A DNA stretch of 64,000 bases, taken from NCBI RefSeq assembly GCF_001625305.1, contig NW_017803046.1:2078890-2142889 (forward strand), written 5' to 3'. Shown here one piece after another: positions 31,759 through 50,600 of this stretch; within the stretch, counting starts at the first letter, position 1; every line of letters starts with the position of its first letter. The notes below the pieces were generated by a model, which saw only the letters and a program-made list of their open reading frames with translations, was not told the DNA's origin and ran no database searches. This DNA is from Branchiostoma belcheri (Eukaryota > Chordata > Leptocardii > Amphioxiformes > Branchiostomatidae). The position numbers and the translations under genes are program-made.

Positions 31759-32004
31759 GTTTAGGGGTAGTATTAATATAATAATTTTCCCCTACAGATC
31801 TCGGCAGACCTTCGTGCACAGCAGTCAGCACAATAAAATATTCATGGTAATCACTTGGCACAATGTGGCTTACTGGTAGTGGTAAGTAGTTCCTGCGTCA
31901 AAGGGCAGGAACACATGAATGGCTAGTTCTGGCAGTACACACTTGGCACTTGACCCACTAGTACTGACTCTGTAGGTCCTTGAGACTGGACACATCCTGC
32001 TGAT

Positions 32005-33705
32005 CAGTTTAATTATTGGTACCAGCTGTGTCCTTGGTGTGGTGTCTGACATTATCTGTTACCAACACTGATCTAGACTGATAGTTTAAACAATTACCAC
32101 AGTAGTAAATCTGTGGTTGGGAAGAGCACAGAGGAACACACGTGTATTTTGAGGTTCACTGTGTGATGTTACAGCTCAACATAGTTTGAAAGTTCACAAA
32201 ATTTACACATCCAATGCAGACTGTCTTAGTTATTGGTTAAGGTTGACCTACTTTTGCTTCCAGTGGCATTAAATCATGCAGCCCAAAGTCCAGACAATAA
32301 AATAAATATATGTCTGAAGTCTGCATGAGTGTGCAACTTTTAGGAACAGTATGACATGATTTTGGACACTAGTCCTTTCTCACAAATCTGGTCAAAGGAA
32401 GACATGTGTACACACCTTGTTGGTGCAAAAGACTAATATTCTTCTATATTGAAATTCATAGCAAACATAGTTTGCCATTAAACAAATACATAAAAAAGAA
32501 ATTTAGAAGCACCGAAATGTCGTATATAATGCTAAATGCATGTTGCTTCTTCATAGACTTAAACCATATGGTGTAAAAAGATAGGCAGTATCTCACCGGC
32601 ATGAGCCCAGATCCGTCTTCAGAGAACATCGAGAACAAAGACAGCGGGTCCTCTTCAGACGCCGGCTAGTACACTGGGTCTGGTCCTGGACTAACAGCAG
32701 CGGCTACCGACAACGGGCCCAGCACTCTGGCCCTGGATAGAGTATTAAAATCCGATCTGCTGTGTTGAAAGAACGTCACCACGTCACCAAGTTTGTTACA
32801 GGACGAGCAAGAAATTTGTTTGCTTTGTTGGGAGTACGCCAAACCAAGCCTGAGCCTTGAAGGGACCGTTATATCTCTGGAAAACTTCGCATAACGTCTC
32901 GACTATTTCCGATCAGAACGTCTCTGCTAGGGACGGCATCACATCTACAAAAGGAACGTACAAACGGGCCGATGTATACGGGGAGAAGTGGAGAACAGTT
33001 GCGTAGGAAGTTGAAGCCAAGAAGCAAATCTTTCACACGAAGTCTGAAGTTCACTTCCTGGGAAAGCTGTGGAATACATACGTCATTTCCGCTCTATCCC
33101 ACAATGCCTCAAATCTATCAACCGATTTACGCTGACCTGTGTAAATTAATGCACTTTGTGTACAAAGAATACTGTGAATTACGCCCGACACTATACATGT
33201 ATTTTCACCAAATATATTTTTATAACAAAAAGACTAGTTATGTGATTATGATTTTTGAGTATTTATGCGATATCACGTTGCTTTAAAGGCGGTACTATTT
33301 TGTTGACCTCATATAGCTGCTCTTTACACTGAGGTCAAAAGCTGTTGTTCGGCTAAGGCGTAAATCGCCACCTGGTACAATCAGCTGATACGGAAAATTA
33401 CTGTTTTCCAAGATATCATCAATGACATAGTGGAATTCTGTGCCACCCAAGTCGTGTCTACATCTCTACTGTGCTGTCGGCAGGAGTTTGTTGGCTTGAC
33501 AGGTTATTCTCATGGGTAAAATCATGACTGTGTTCGGTGCACATATGGCGAAATGTTTACATTTGCGATGATAGGTGTCAACATCTTGGTCATAAATATC
33601 ATATAAACGTAAAGTTGGAGTCAAAGATGAAATTAGTTCGGGTTCTACCCAAAGCGTGTGGGATTTAGAACACTCTGTTCGCGTGAAAAGTCTGCGGAAG
33701 TCAGC
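32005..33705. other. Divergent intergenic region between sialyltransferase and MAN1B1
   Basis: Holds the start regions of both genes. A CpG-rich stretch at about 32597-32760 ends on the minus strand in a donor (GTGAGATAC, plus 32588-32596), so it could be an untranslated first exon of the sialyltransferase. The part 33000-33700 should contain the MAN1B1 promoter. No other gene is recognisable. Confidence 0.4.
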
Positions 33706-40579
<6,874 letters not shown>

Positions 40580-41770
40580 GGACTGTTGAAATGTGGGTCT
40601 CCTTTTTCCTTCCCACTGATACAAAGATGTCAACATGTCCTTCCCACCTGAGTTTTACAAGGACTTGAGCAAAAACTTAAGCTTTTGGCAATGTTGGATC
40701 GTTGCATTACCATTGGGGCATGCAGTGGACCAGAAAGATGCTGAGATTGCTGCCAGGATGAATTGTCCAAATGTTGTTTTTGCCCATCCACTTTTTTTTC
40801 ACATTGTAAATCTTGCGTACATAGCAAACATGCGTGCTTCCTATAAAATGGCACGCATTTGTTGTCCTCAGCATTTGTTGGCATTTTCAAGGAAGAGAAG
40901 TAGTAGAGGGGTAAAGACTCAGGTAAATGTGTGTTACTTAGATTATCATGCTTCTCTACAGAGTGTTGTTATAGGGAGTCTATGTGAGACTGGTGTCAAG
41001 GTATGCTGCTACTGTTTCATGTCTGCTTTGATATTCCACAAGTACATGTTGATGTTGTCAAATTGATTTTTAGTTAGATGTGAATATTGTCAATTTTGAT
41101 AGTTAAGAATAGCCTACATAGGATTTGGGTACTTTAAGGATCCTTTTCTTGGTCTGCCCATCATGAATATGTCTTGCAATATTTGCAAAGGAAAATGTAG
41201 CATCTTACTTATATAGTTCTGAGAGACCAAGAAAGTCCATCCACCATTAATCTAATCTTTGCAATTACAAATGTATTTGGTCAGCTTGTACAGTTGTTAC
41301 TTGTATCTCTGAAAGCAAAGTTATGTGGCAAAGGACAAATGCAATATTTTAGAAATATTGTTTATAGCAATATACATGAAGTTCTGGATGCAAGGGAAGT
41401 GCAAGGAATGGTGGGCAAATGTAACTGTGCAAACAAGGAAATTATCAGAGAACATATATGAACATTTAATACAGGCTATAAAAAAACTGGGAACGGATGG
41501 TTTAGAGCATAGAGAAGCAACAATTTTATACCAGTATTCACCTACACCCAGACTCTTCACTGTCTGTATGTCAGTTCAACAGTATTTACCACGTGATAGT
41601 ATGGGCTATACACATGTATATGTTACACTTACACAGTATGTATTTGTTGTGTATATAGTTTATGACTACTGCAAAACTTGTTGGCCCCATTGTCCCATCA
41701 GAAGAATGCAAGAACTGCAGTTGCTGAAAACAAAAGCTTGTAACAAATAAAAGTGTTACATCTTTAAAAA
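40580..41770 (+). other. MAN1B1 3' UTR
   Basis: No coding structure follows the stop. An AATAAA at 41746-41751 is the first good polyadenylation signal found, implying a 3' UTR of about 1.2 kb. Confidence 0.5.
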
Positions 41771-42728
41771 AATTCTTTATCACTAGCAGATAGCACATAC
41801 TGATGTAAAATATTCTCTGAGAAATGATCAGTTAGTGACCACCACAGGAGCTGTCTTGTCTGTGCTATTGTAAAAGAATTGCAGAAAACGTTCTTGCCTT
41901 GATGCACCTAGTGGTCTGGAACACCATTCTTTTATTTAGACACTTGGTCACTAGAAAATGATACGTTGTTCTAGAACTCCTTTTCTTATAAGTTCTGTTT
42001 GCAAAAGGAACTTCATAAGAGTATAAAATTTGAAGTTTCTTAAGGGCTAAAGTATAGCAGAAGAATGTGTCAAGTCTTTTTACATTGTGCAGTTTTCTCT
42101 TTGTGTGCTGATTGAAGAACTTATGCAAAATATTACCTGCAATAGCTTCCTTATAAATGAGGAACACAATAGTGATCCACAGTGTATCCTGTCACAATTA
42201 CATACTGGTAAGAAAAATATAACTCTATCTCCAAAAGTGTAAGTTCTGATGCTGAATATGAAACTACTGTTTAAGATTTGAATTAATCTGACATGTACAT
42301 GATTGTGCCATAAGGAAAAATTCAACAAAACTTTGTGTGTATGTGAAGTAGCAATGTCAGTTTTCCAGTAACCAACCTTTCTTGCTCAATGATGTTTTTA
42401 TGGGCACTGTGATTGGCCTGTCTATTTCATTGAAAGCCTATTTGAGCCTCTCTCAAGGTAATCAATTATCATATTTAGTTCACTTCTTTTTGGTGATTAT
42501 CAACAACTAGGTGTAAGTACAAAGCTTTAGGCCCATGTAAATGAAGATATTACATGTATACGGCTGTTCTTGTGTTTAGTAAATGTATTTTTGTACTCGA
42601 TGATGTTGGCTTCTTGTACAAATTCATGTTCTTGTAAATATATGCTGTGTACTAATATATCAAGTAATGAAATGTTTTGTAGTTTGTGTATCGCGTTTTG
42701 TGTGGAAGGGGATAATGATGATCTTCCA

Positions 42729-43050
42729 AATTCTGAGAGCAAAGGTGTCTGACTCTTTCCCAGACCCTGACTTCGTCTTTTGCCTGATATTTCCTCCTTT
42801 TGGGGTGTGTGAAGTACCTATTCTATCTAGAGACGCTCCAGATAACCATCAATGCAACTTCCAATGATCGACTATTAACTGTGTTAATTAATTCTGAGAG
42901 CAAAGGTGTCTGACTCTTTCCCAGACCCTGACTTCGACTTTTGACTGATATTTCCTCCTTTTGGAATGCGTGAAGTACCTATTCTATCTAGAGACCCTCC
43001 AGATAAGCATCAATGAAACTTCCAATGATCGACTATTAACTGTGTTAATT
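42729..43050. repeat. 161-bp tandem duplication
   Basis: Two direct copies (42729-42889 and 42890-43050), each starting AATTCTGAGAGCAAAGGTGT and ending ACTATTAACTGTGTTAATTA, with a handful of substitutions. Non-coding. Confidence 0.95.
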
Positions 43051-43232
43051 ATGGATGACAACTTCTTTGTTCTAGTATTTTGGGATAGGGGCCGGCGTCT
43101 TCGCGTATGCATTTTCAAAGCATTATTGTAGTGGGTTGGGTTTTCCATCCTCTACTAAGGCCTGACTTCTAAGGGGAGCAAATTGGTCAACAGGCAGGGG
43201 TCGCACAAAGAGAACGATACACACTGTATTAA

Positions 43233-43343
43233 TGAATGAATGAATGAAAGACCTTTATTGTACATTTGTGCTCTAATAAGCTAAGTATGAATGAATGAAT
43301 GAAAGACCTTTATTGTACATTTGTGCTCTAATAAGCTAAGTAC
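43233..43343 (-). repeat. 55-bp tandem duplication of a LINE-type 3' tail
   Basis: Two copies with a 55-bp period. On the minus strand each reads TACAATAAAGGTCTTTC followed by ATTC repeats, that is a polyadenylation signal next to a short simple-repeat tail, as at the 3' end of many non-LTR elements. Confidence 0.7.
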
Positions 43344-44369
43344 AGGTCATGGATAGACAAGGAAAAGGATACAGCAATTGCACTTAAACTATACATACTA
43401 ATGTGGTCTACTAAGTACATGTTCAACTTCTCGCTTCTTGACGCAGTTAAAGATGTACGAGCATATGGAACCAATAATACATGATTTGTCAAGTTTCATA
43501 AGAAATCTGATATTTATATTGGAAAGAAAGTTGAAATATGAGAGACACCCCCAACATCCGTCGAATCGAAGGAGGGCGAGGATTCTGAAAAAAATCGACT
43601 TCCGCAGGCCTGTCCTTGGTGCTGATTGACTCCTATTTCAACATCTCTGTGGATCAAGATAACAACGCGGGCTCAAAAATAGTCAAATTTAGCCAAACGG
43701 GGAGAATAATTGCCCGGGGCAGTTTGGCCTCCGTGGAGCTCATTTGCCCGCCCGGGGGGAAATCAACCTTCCCACTGGCTGACTCTGCTGGTCAATTACT
43801 ATTCTTCCCATGCACTACGCCAATTTCTACAATGCGTACTCCGGTTGCTATAGGAAGGCCTGGTGGGTGCTAACAATATTGCTGTTTATAACATCATTTC
43901 AATTTTTTTTAAATACAGAAGTTCTTTTAAAACGCTGCAGCATGTAAGTTACTGGTAGTTACAGGGAAGTATGCATGATATTATATCTCTAATCTCTATC
44001 GTGGTCTCTGTAAGATGTAACGTTACCTGTCGGCAGTCCATCATGGCCAGTGACTCAGGATCTATGGTAGATAATTCCACGCCGCAAAATGTTTTCAACT
44101 TTTCTCCCCAGATACAAGGAGGTGGAACGTTGGTTTTTCTTTATTACGTCACAATGAACCGTGTGCGATTCTCAGTACATTTTGACGTCACGTGCTGACG
44201 CTTTATGACTTATCATGAAGTTTTGGTGACCAACGATGCATTGGAGTTATGGCAGATGACATTTCTAAGTTGCTACATATGACAGTTCTGTAGTACACTT
44301 CTGAGGCCTTCTGATACTACCGGGTACTAGTATTATCATATTTGGCGCGCAAAAACAGCGTGCAGGTAA

Positions 44370-44645
44370 GCAGCCACCAATAGCAGCAGGCGGGACGCCG
44401 TCAGGGTACGTCTATTGGTCAACGCCCAAGCCCCGCCCACCTGTTCCCACCGGGTTTACCCGCCTTTTGTCATGCAGATGTCGGACCGCGCTCATTTGTT
44501 TGGGTTCTCCGTGGCAACCCGACCCCGCGGTCGGCAAGGCGACCCGGGCCGCCAGGAGGGCAACTCGATATCGGCGGGGGCAGCCTGGCTACACGCGAGC
44601 TGTCGGAAGCGGGCACCGGTCGGTACGACCCCGCGAAACACGAAC
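44370..44645 (+). promoter_or_regulatory. CCAAT/GC-box promoter region of the AK5-like gene
   Basis: CCAAT at 44377-44381, ATTGG (inverse CCAAT) at 44414-44418, and a GC box CCCCGCCC at 44431-44438 lie 210-270 bp upstream of the chosen ATG, in a CpG-rich island. No TATA box is seen. In-frame ATGs at 44472 and 44478 lie within this stretch and could extend the protein. Confidence 0.5.
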
Positions 44646-47600
44646 ATGGAGACCACGTCCACGGACGCCAAGCAGTACCTCTCCAAGAAGGAGATTCCGC
44701 AACTGTTTGAGGTGAGAAAGTGTGAACGTACCTGTCTAGTTTCCGCGTGTCACTTTCAATAAGTTGTTTTCGCAGATTGCTCTATCTGCCATTATTTACA
44801 TCCCTTCCACGTCAAGTCGAGCAGAACCAAACTTTGTTGCATAAGTTTGCCCAAACCACGTCGTCAAAGTGGATAACGCTTATAAACACAGCTGGTCTGG
44901 TAAACAAACCACAAGATCGCAGCTTATTTGCACACTTTCGTTTGTGTATATCTGTCGGAATGTTCAGAAAAGATCAGAGAAAAGTCTGAATCCACAGTGT
45001 ACTGGTGGTGAGAAGGAGGGAGGGGGGTAACCGTGAATAATGCGAAAATTATGTGCCCACGGGTGGCCCAAATTACTGTTTTTATACGTATCCTGCAAAA
45101 ACAACAGCCTACAATAGTCCAAACAGTACTTTTTAGTACACTAAAGCTGCCAAAATGAGACATCTAAGCCTTCCACTTGTTTGTTGTCATTGCTGCTAAT
45201 ATGTAAACTCATCCATATAATGCCCCACTGCAAATAAAAAGCAGCACAATACTTACAACGAGGTCAGGCAACTAAATCAACAATCAGAAACAAATCTACT
45301 ATCATTAGAGCATTCTTCAGGAGGCAACTCATGAAGTGTCTGTAACTGAATGCATGCTACTTTTAACTTAAAATTTAAGACCTCAAATGATGTCATCCCT
45401 AAGTATAATTTACCTATAAAAGCAGTGTTTTGTTTTCTATGAACCCCATCATGAAGGTGCCTATTTATTTAAGTTAGGAGATTTAGATTTGTCACGTCAA
45501 TGACCACTTGTGCATAATCACAAGATTCAGTCCTCATCCAATATTACCTTTAAGTTCTCATTCTCAAGAAAATGAACTAAAATGCACAGTGTCACGTGAT
45601 ATTCTGAAAATTTCAGAAAATAGTTTATCTGAAATATCAATGTCATCAACTAGGATGGGGAAAATGCCCTCTCTGGTCCATTCTGCTTGTCTTTAAACAA
45701 CTCTTGCAGCTCTTTAAACAACAATTGCGACTAGATGTGCAAATGATGATGATGTGCAAAAGTTAGGTGGGATAGGTCGTTCAGGGTAATATAACTAACC
45801 CTGCATGCCTACGAAGCTGGTATGTTATGCCAAAGGGCAGTTATACTGGCTATACAGATACAGAATGATACAGAAGCTGGCATGTTATGTCAAAGGGAAG
45901 TTATACTCATAATACTGGCTACTAGTATACAGATACAGCTTGTCAAAACTGTAGAGTTGATGGGCATCTGCTTTGCTGCATCAGTATACTATATGATGTG
46001 TGTAATGATTTTTTTGTTTGTAGCAATGTTTATAGTGTATACAATGTCCTGTATTATACCAAAGTAACTGTTACAAAACACTTGTTGCAGTAGTGCGTCA
46101 CACAGTGTTGTCAAATATTTCATTTGTTCATGTCATAACAAAGTGATTGCTGTGTCCCAGAGCAATTTATCAAAGTCAATAGCTTGCCAAGGGAGTGATA
46201 AATTGCTGTTAGAGCCTATTGAATTAACTATTTTCACAGTTGATAGTTTTGGGTGGGTTGCTGGGAGCTATACACACAATATTTGCCCACTTAAATTGCT
46301 CTAATATAAACACAATGTCAAGTGTGTCAAATGTTGCTATGCAAGACCTGGAAATGATCCAAGAGTGAGAAATGTTTGCCTTTTACCTAACTTAGTAACT
46401 ACCCATAAAAATATGGAAATCAGAAGCTTCATTTGGCTTTAAAGTTTTACCTGCTACCATGATGCATCTTTGTAAATGAGAAATTGATTCAAAATTGATA
46501 TTTTCTTTTCTTTACTTTAAGACATCCTTACATATCTTGGAAGTCTTCTCTAATCATTCTCTTTGTTAATTATTTTTATGACAGCTCTATCCATGATATG
46601 CAGGATGTTTTTGAACATATTAAAAGTCAAACAACTTTATGTATAGCTCAGTATGCCAGCTTGTGTACCATACTGTATTAAGCCTACCAAAAGTAATTAA
46701 CAAAATTAGAAAATCCAGATATTAAATTGTTTGTTACATTATACATGTATGTTGTAAAGAAACAGTAGATACCCACAGACCAGTTGTTGCTAACAGTACG
46801 GAGTACACACCCATATTCAACAACAAATCCTGAGTGCTCATACGCAACACTTCAGCTGCTCCGCATAAAAGGTGTGAATGAAACCTGACACCACCATTAT
46901 ATAACAACAAAGGACCTTTCTTCTCTGATTGCTCCTGCCTTGTTTTACAAGTAGAGTCAGGTGTAAAGGGCTTTGCAATGGACTGGGACTGTTCATGTTG
47001 CCTGTCAATAATGTTCAGTACCTCAGTATTCTCAGTGCTTATATTTCGAAACTGTGTAACGTTTAGTAGGAAAAAACTTTGAAAAGTTTGATACATTTTA
47101 ATAAAGCTTTATATATAATACTATTATATCAGATTATGAGAATATCTTGGCCACAACACTTGCAGTATTCCATCTGGTTTGAAATTTGATATTTAATATG
47201 AATTCTTAATTCAACTAAATTATAGAATTAGAATATTAGGTATGATATCACATATGGGGAGTGCACTCTATTGATAACTGTAGTCAAAACCCTGCATGTA
47301 AGTAGCGTTACTAAAGCTTTATTTTCCCTCCATGTTTTGCTTTCTAACTGTTAAAATTGAATCTTCCGTACCGCCTGCTATAGTATCATAATTTGATTTC
47401 ACCAATCCCTGACTACCTCTGAAACTTAAATCTAATCCAATGACTGTTGTAACCACAGTGAAATGTAACCTTAGACTTGCCTGAGACGTTTGCAATAAAT
47501 ATATCTCTCTTAAACACACCTATAAGTCCTTAACATCTACATGCATAAGCTAGTAACAGAAAGTTGAGACAACAGAATTAATTAAGCACAAAATATCAAT

Positions 47601-50600
47601 GCTTCAATTTACCTACTGACTTCAGTAGTAGATTTTTGTATCTCCAGATATGCTTTCCAAAGTTTTCTCCCAGATCCATTGAGCTGTAACAAGGTTAAGT
47701 GTAATTGAATAAACCAGTAAACGACTTCCTAATCTTGACAACGCCATTTTTAAGGTGTACAGGGTTACTGCTGGGCTAGAGCAAATTGAGGGTTGTGGTG
47801 AGTGACACAAATTGTAGAAATGCCAAAGAATAGAGACTGAAAAGCAGTGAAAAATCTAAAAATGGACTTGAACACTGCACAATTTGTTTCGCTGATGATA
47901 TGTTTTTCCCTCCCATAGTCGATCCTGACAGGGTTGATGTACAACAGACCTGAGGATCACATCAGCTACATCGAGGACTGTCTACAACAGGCCAAACAGT
48001 CGGATATACAGAACCTCAGATGGGACAGTTTTGTACGGGACAAGGCTCTGCCTCCAATCCCATCGTACGATGGCACACGGTCAACCACTTTTCCTACAGG
48101 TGAGCACCAAAGCAGAAATGCATAATATTATGTATCTATGAAAGAAATTCAAATTCCTTCTTTTTTAACCTTCCCCTATTGCCCTAAACTCCTTAACCAA
48201 TACAAATTTGGTGCCATAAGGTTGTCTTACCAAGGATCATCATACTATTCATAGTACATTAAGTTTGAAGTAAATCTAAATTACATTCATAATTCAGAAA
48301 CATTGCTTAGCTATTATTATTTACAGAGGGTAGCTGACATTGGTAAAAGCTTTGAGTTGAAACTGTCTTCCTTGAATGTGTTTTTCAAATGTCAGTGAAA
48401 CAAAAACTTGTTAGTCTGTCATTGAAATAAGTAACATAGCACCTGATTGGACAAAACTTTCTGCTCCCAGCATGCATTGCCTCTATGAATCCATTGATAC
48501 TTTCTCCCTATGCACATAGCACACTGGCAGTTCAAAGAGGCACATTATGTTTCCTCACAGGTGTACAACTCGAACTTCTCTTGAACCAGGTGCTTCACTG
48601 TCTTCTTAATTACCTCCATGAAATGTGTCATGGAGGTTATATTTTCAGTTGTGTTTATCTGTCTGTCCGTCCTTCTGTTGGTCAACAAGATAACTCAAGA
48701 ACGCCTGGATGGATTGATTTCATACTTGGTGTGTTGGTAGGGTGTGACGAAAACTGGAAATGATGAGATTTTGGTCCCCCTAGTGGCTTCCCTTGGTACT
48801 GCAGCGCAACTTCCGGTTTACGATATCTCGCGATCTGGACATGCTAGGGTCATGAAATTTTGATGGAAGGTAGCTCTCGTGCTTGGGAAGAAGTCATATG
48901 AGTTTGGGCCCCCTAGCGGCTTGTTCTGGAACTGCAGGGCACTTTCTGGCGAAATGTTTAGAAGCCAATAAGTCCAGACAGGAACAACATATTTTCATTA
49001 TTTTTGGTGTGTAGGTAGCTGAGAGAGAGATGTACATAATTAAATGCAAATTATGCAAATGAGGACTTTATTTGCATAATTAATGAGGAAATTCTATAAG
49101 TACAGTGTTTTACATTATACTACTTACATACATGTAATGTATGTAACCTATGGCAGGCGGAACTTCAACAGATACTAATTATGCAAATGATGACCTAATT
49201 TGCATAATTAATGCGAAAATTCTATGGTTTCGTAATGGTGAATGATGAGACATCTGTAAGTTAATCAAAATTTAACATACATCACGATGCATATATCATG
49301 TTAATGCAGAGGTCATTTGCACAATTAAAGAAGAAATTTACATTTACATATCAAGATCATATTTCATGGAGGTATGAGATCTCGGAATTCTAGTTCATCA
49401 TATGTTTGAAACAAGCTACAATATCAACAACTACCGTCTAGTTGATGTCTTTCTACAATGGATTGTTTTACTGACTTGTATCTGTTTTTGTTTTTGTTTT
49501 CAGAGCCAAATATGCAAGAGATGCACAAAAACCAGGTGTTACCACCCATACCCACAGCACCACCCCCACAACGACCAGCTAATGTCATCATTGTACTCGG
49601 TTAGTCTACCTTAAAGTTTCTACTTTAAAAAGTGTTAACTTTTTAGAAGTATGTCACAGACTTGTTTGGTTCATTTAGTTTTCTACTGTTCATTGTCTCC
49701 TTTCCCTTGAAGCTGGATGGGCTGAATTACATTCTTCTTGAAGAAATCATACACCATGTGACTTAACATGTTTATTTTATTGCCAAACAGACTTGTTTAT
49801 ATGTTTGGCAGCTTGATGTGTACATGTTGTCATGAAACAAGCCTAGAATCAACAATTCTTACCATGGTAACAAGTATTCACTTGGGATATATAACAATGC
49901 ATCTCTCTTTTTGTATCAAGATTGTATGTAGATAGCCACATTGTTGCTGGTACGTGTGTCATGGAGGTTACACATTGTTTAAGCAAGGAGAAAAAGGAAG
50001 GATTTTGTACGTGATTAGTGTTTGTATGGCTTACCATGGCACTAGCAGGGAAGCTAAGCATTTCCTTTGTTTCCATGGAGAGTAAGTACAAAGTTTTTAG
50101 ATAGGTGACTATGAATTCTGGTGGGTCAACAATTGGTACTTTAAACATTGTCACCAGGTTTTCTTTGTTCCAAAATGTGCAGGTAACCTTACCATTTTGG
50201 TCAAATTAAAAATGTAGACAAAAGAAAGGAAAAAAATTGGTTATCTTTTATCTAGCTACTCATCTCATCAAAAGATTACTATAGGACATTCATGTTTTCC
50301 TGGAAATAAGATAAGATACATAAGGAAATTTAATTGGCAAGTGTGAAAACTCATCAATGGTGTGATTGTACACATTTTAGGTGGGCCGGGTAGTGGGAAG
50401 GGCACCCAGTGTAAGCAGATTGAGGCGAGGTATGACTACCCGCACCTGTCCATGGGAGAGATCCTCAGGACCAAGATCATGGAGAAGGGACAGCCGCAGG
50501 AGAAGTGGGGAATCATCACAGACACAATACAGAAGGGGGAGCTGGCACCAACAGTACGTTGTCTTGTTGAGTACATGTAACGTTATTAATAAGCTTGTAC

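Larger units (their letters stand above)
29980..32004. repeat. Duplicated segment, copy B
   Basis: Counterpart of 26677-28394, starting right after the gap at the same sequence (ACTTAAAAGTTGTACTTAAT) with which copy A begins, one A shorter. It is longer by about 0.3 kb, mainly because of a LINE fragment at 31233-31569. Beyond 32004 the sequence differs from copy A. Confidence 0.9.
41771..44340. other. Intergenic region between MAN1B1 and the AK5-like gene
   Basis: No gene is recognisable. Two tandem duplications (42729-43050 and 43233-43343) have their own entries. The stretch 43560-44200 has a more balanced composition and short open frames, but none has splice signals or domains that I can support. 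Confidence 0.5.

Noticed and set aside
43971-44198. 75-codon frame as a first exon of the AK5-like gene
   Set aside because: No donor in a usable phase, and the AK5 N terminus is fully explained by 44646-44711.
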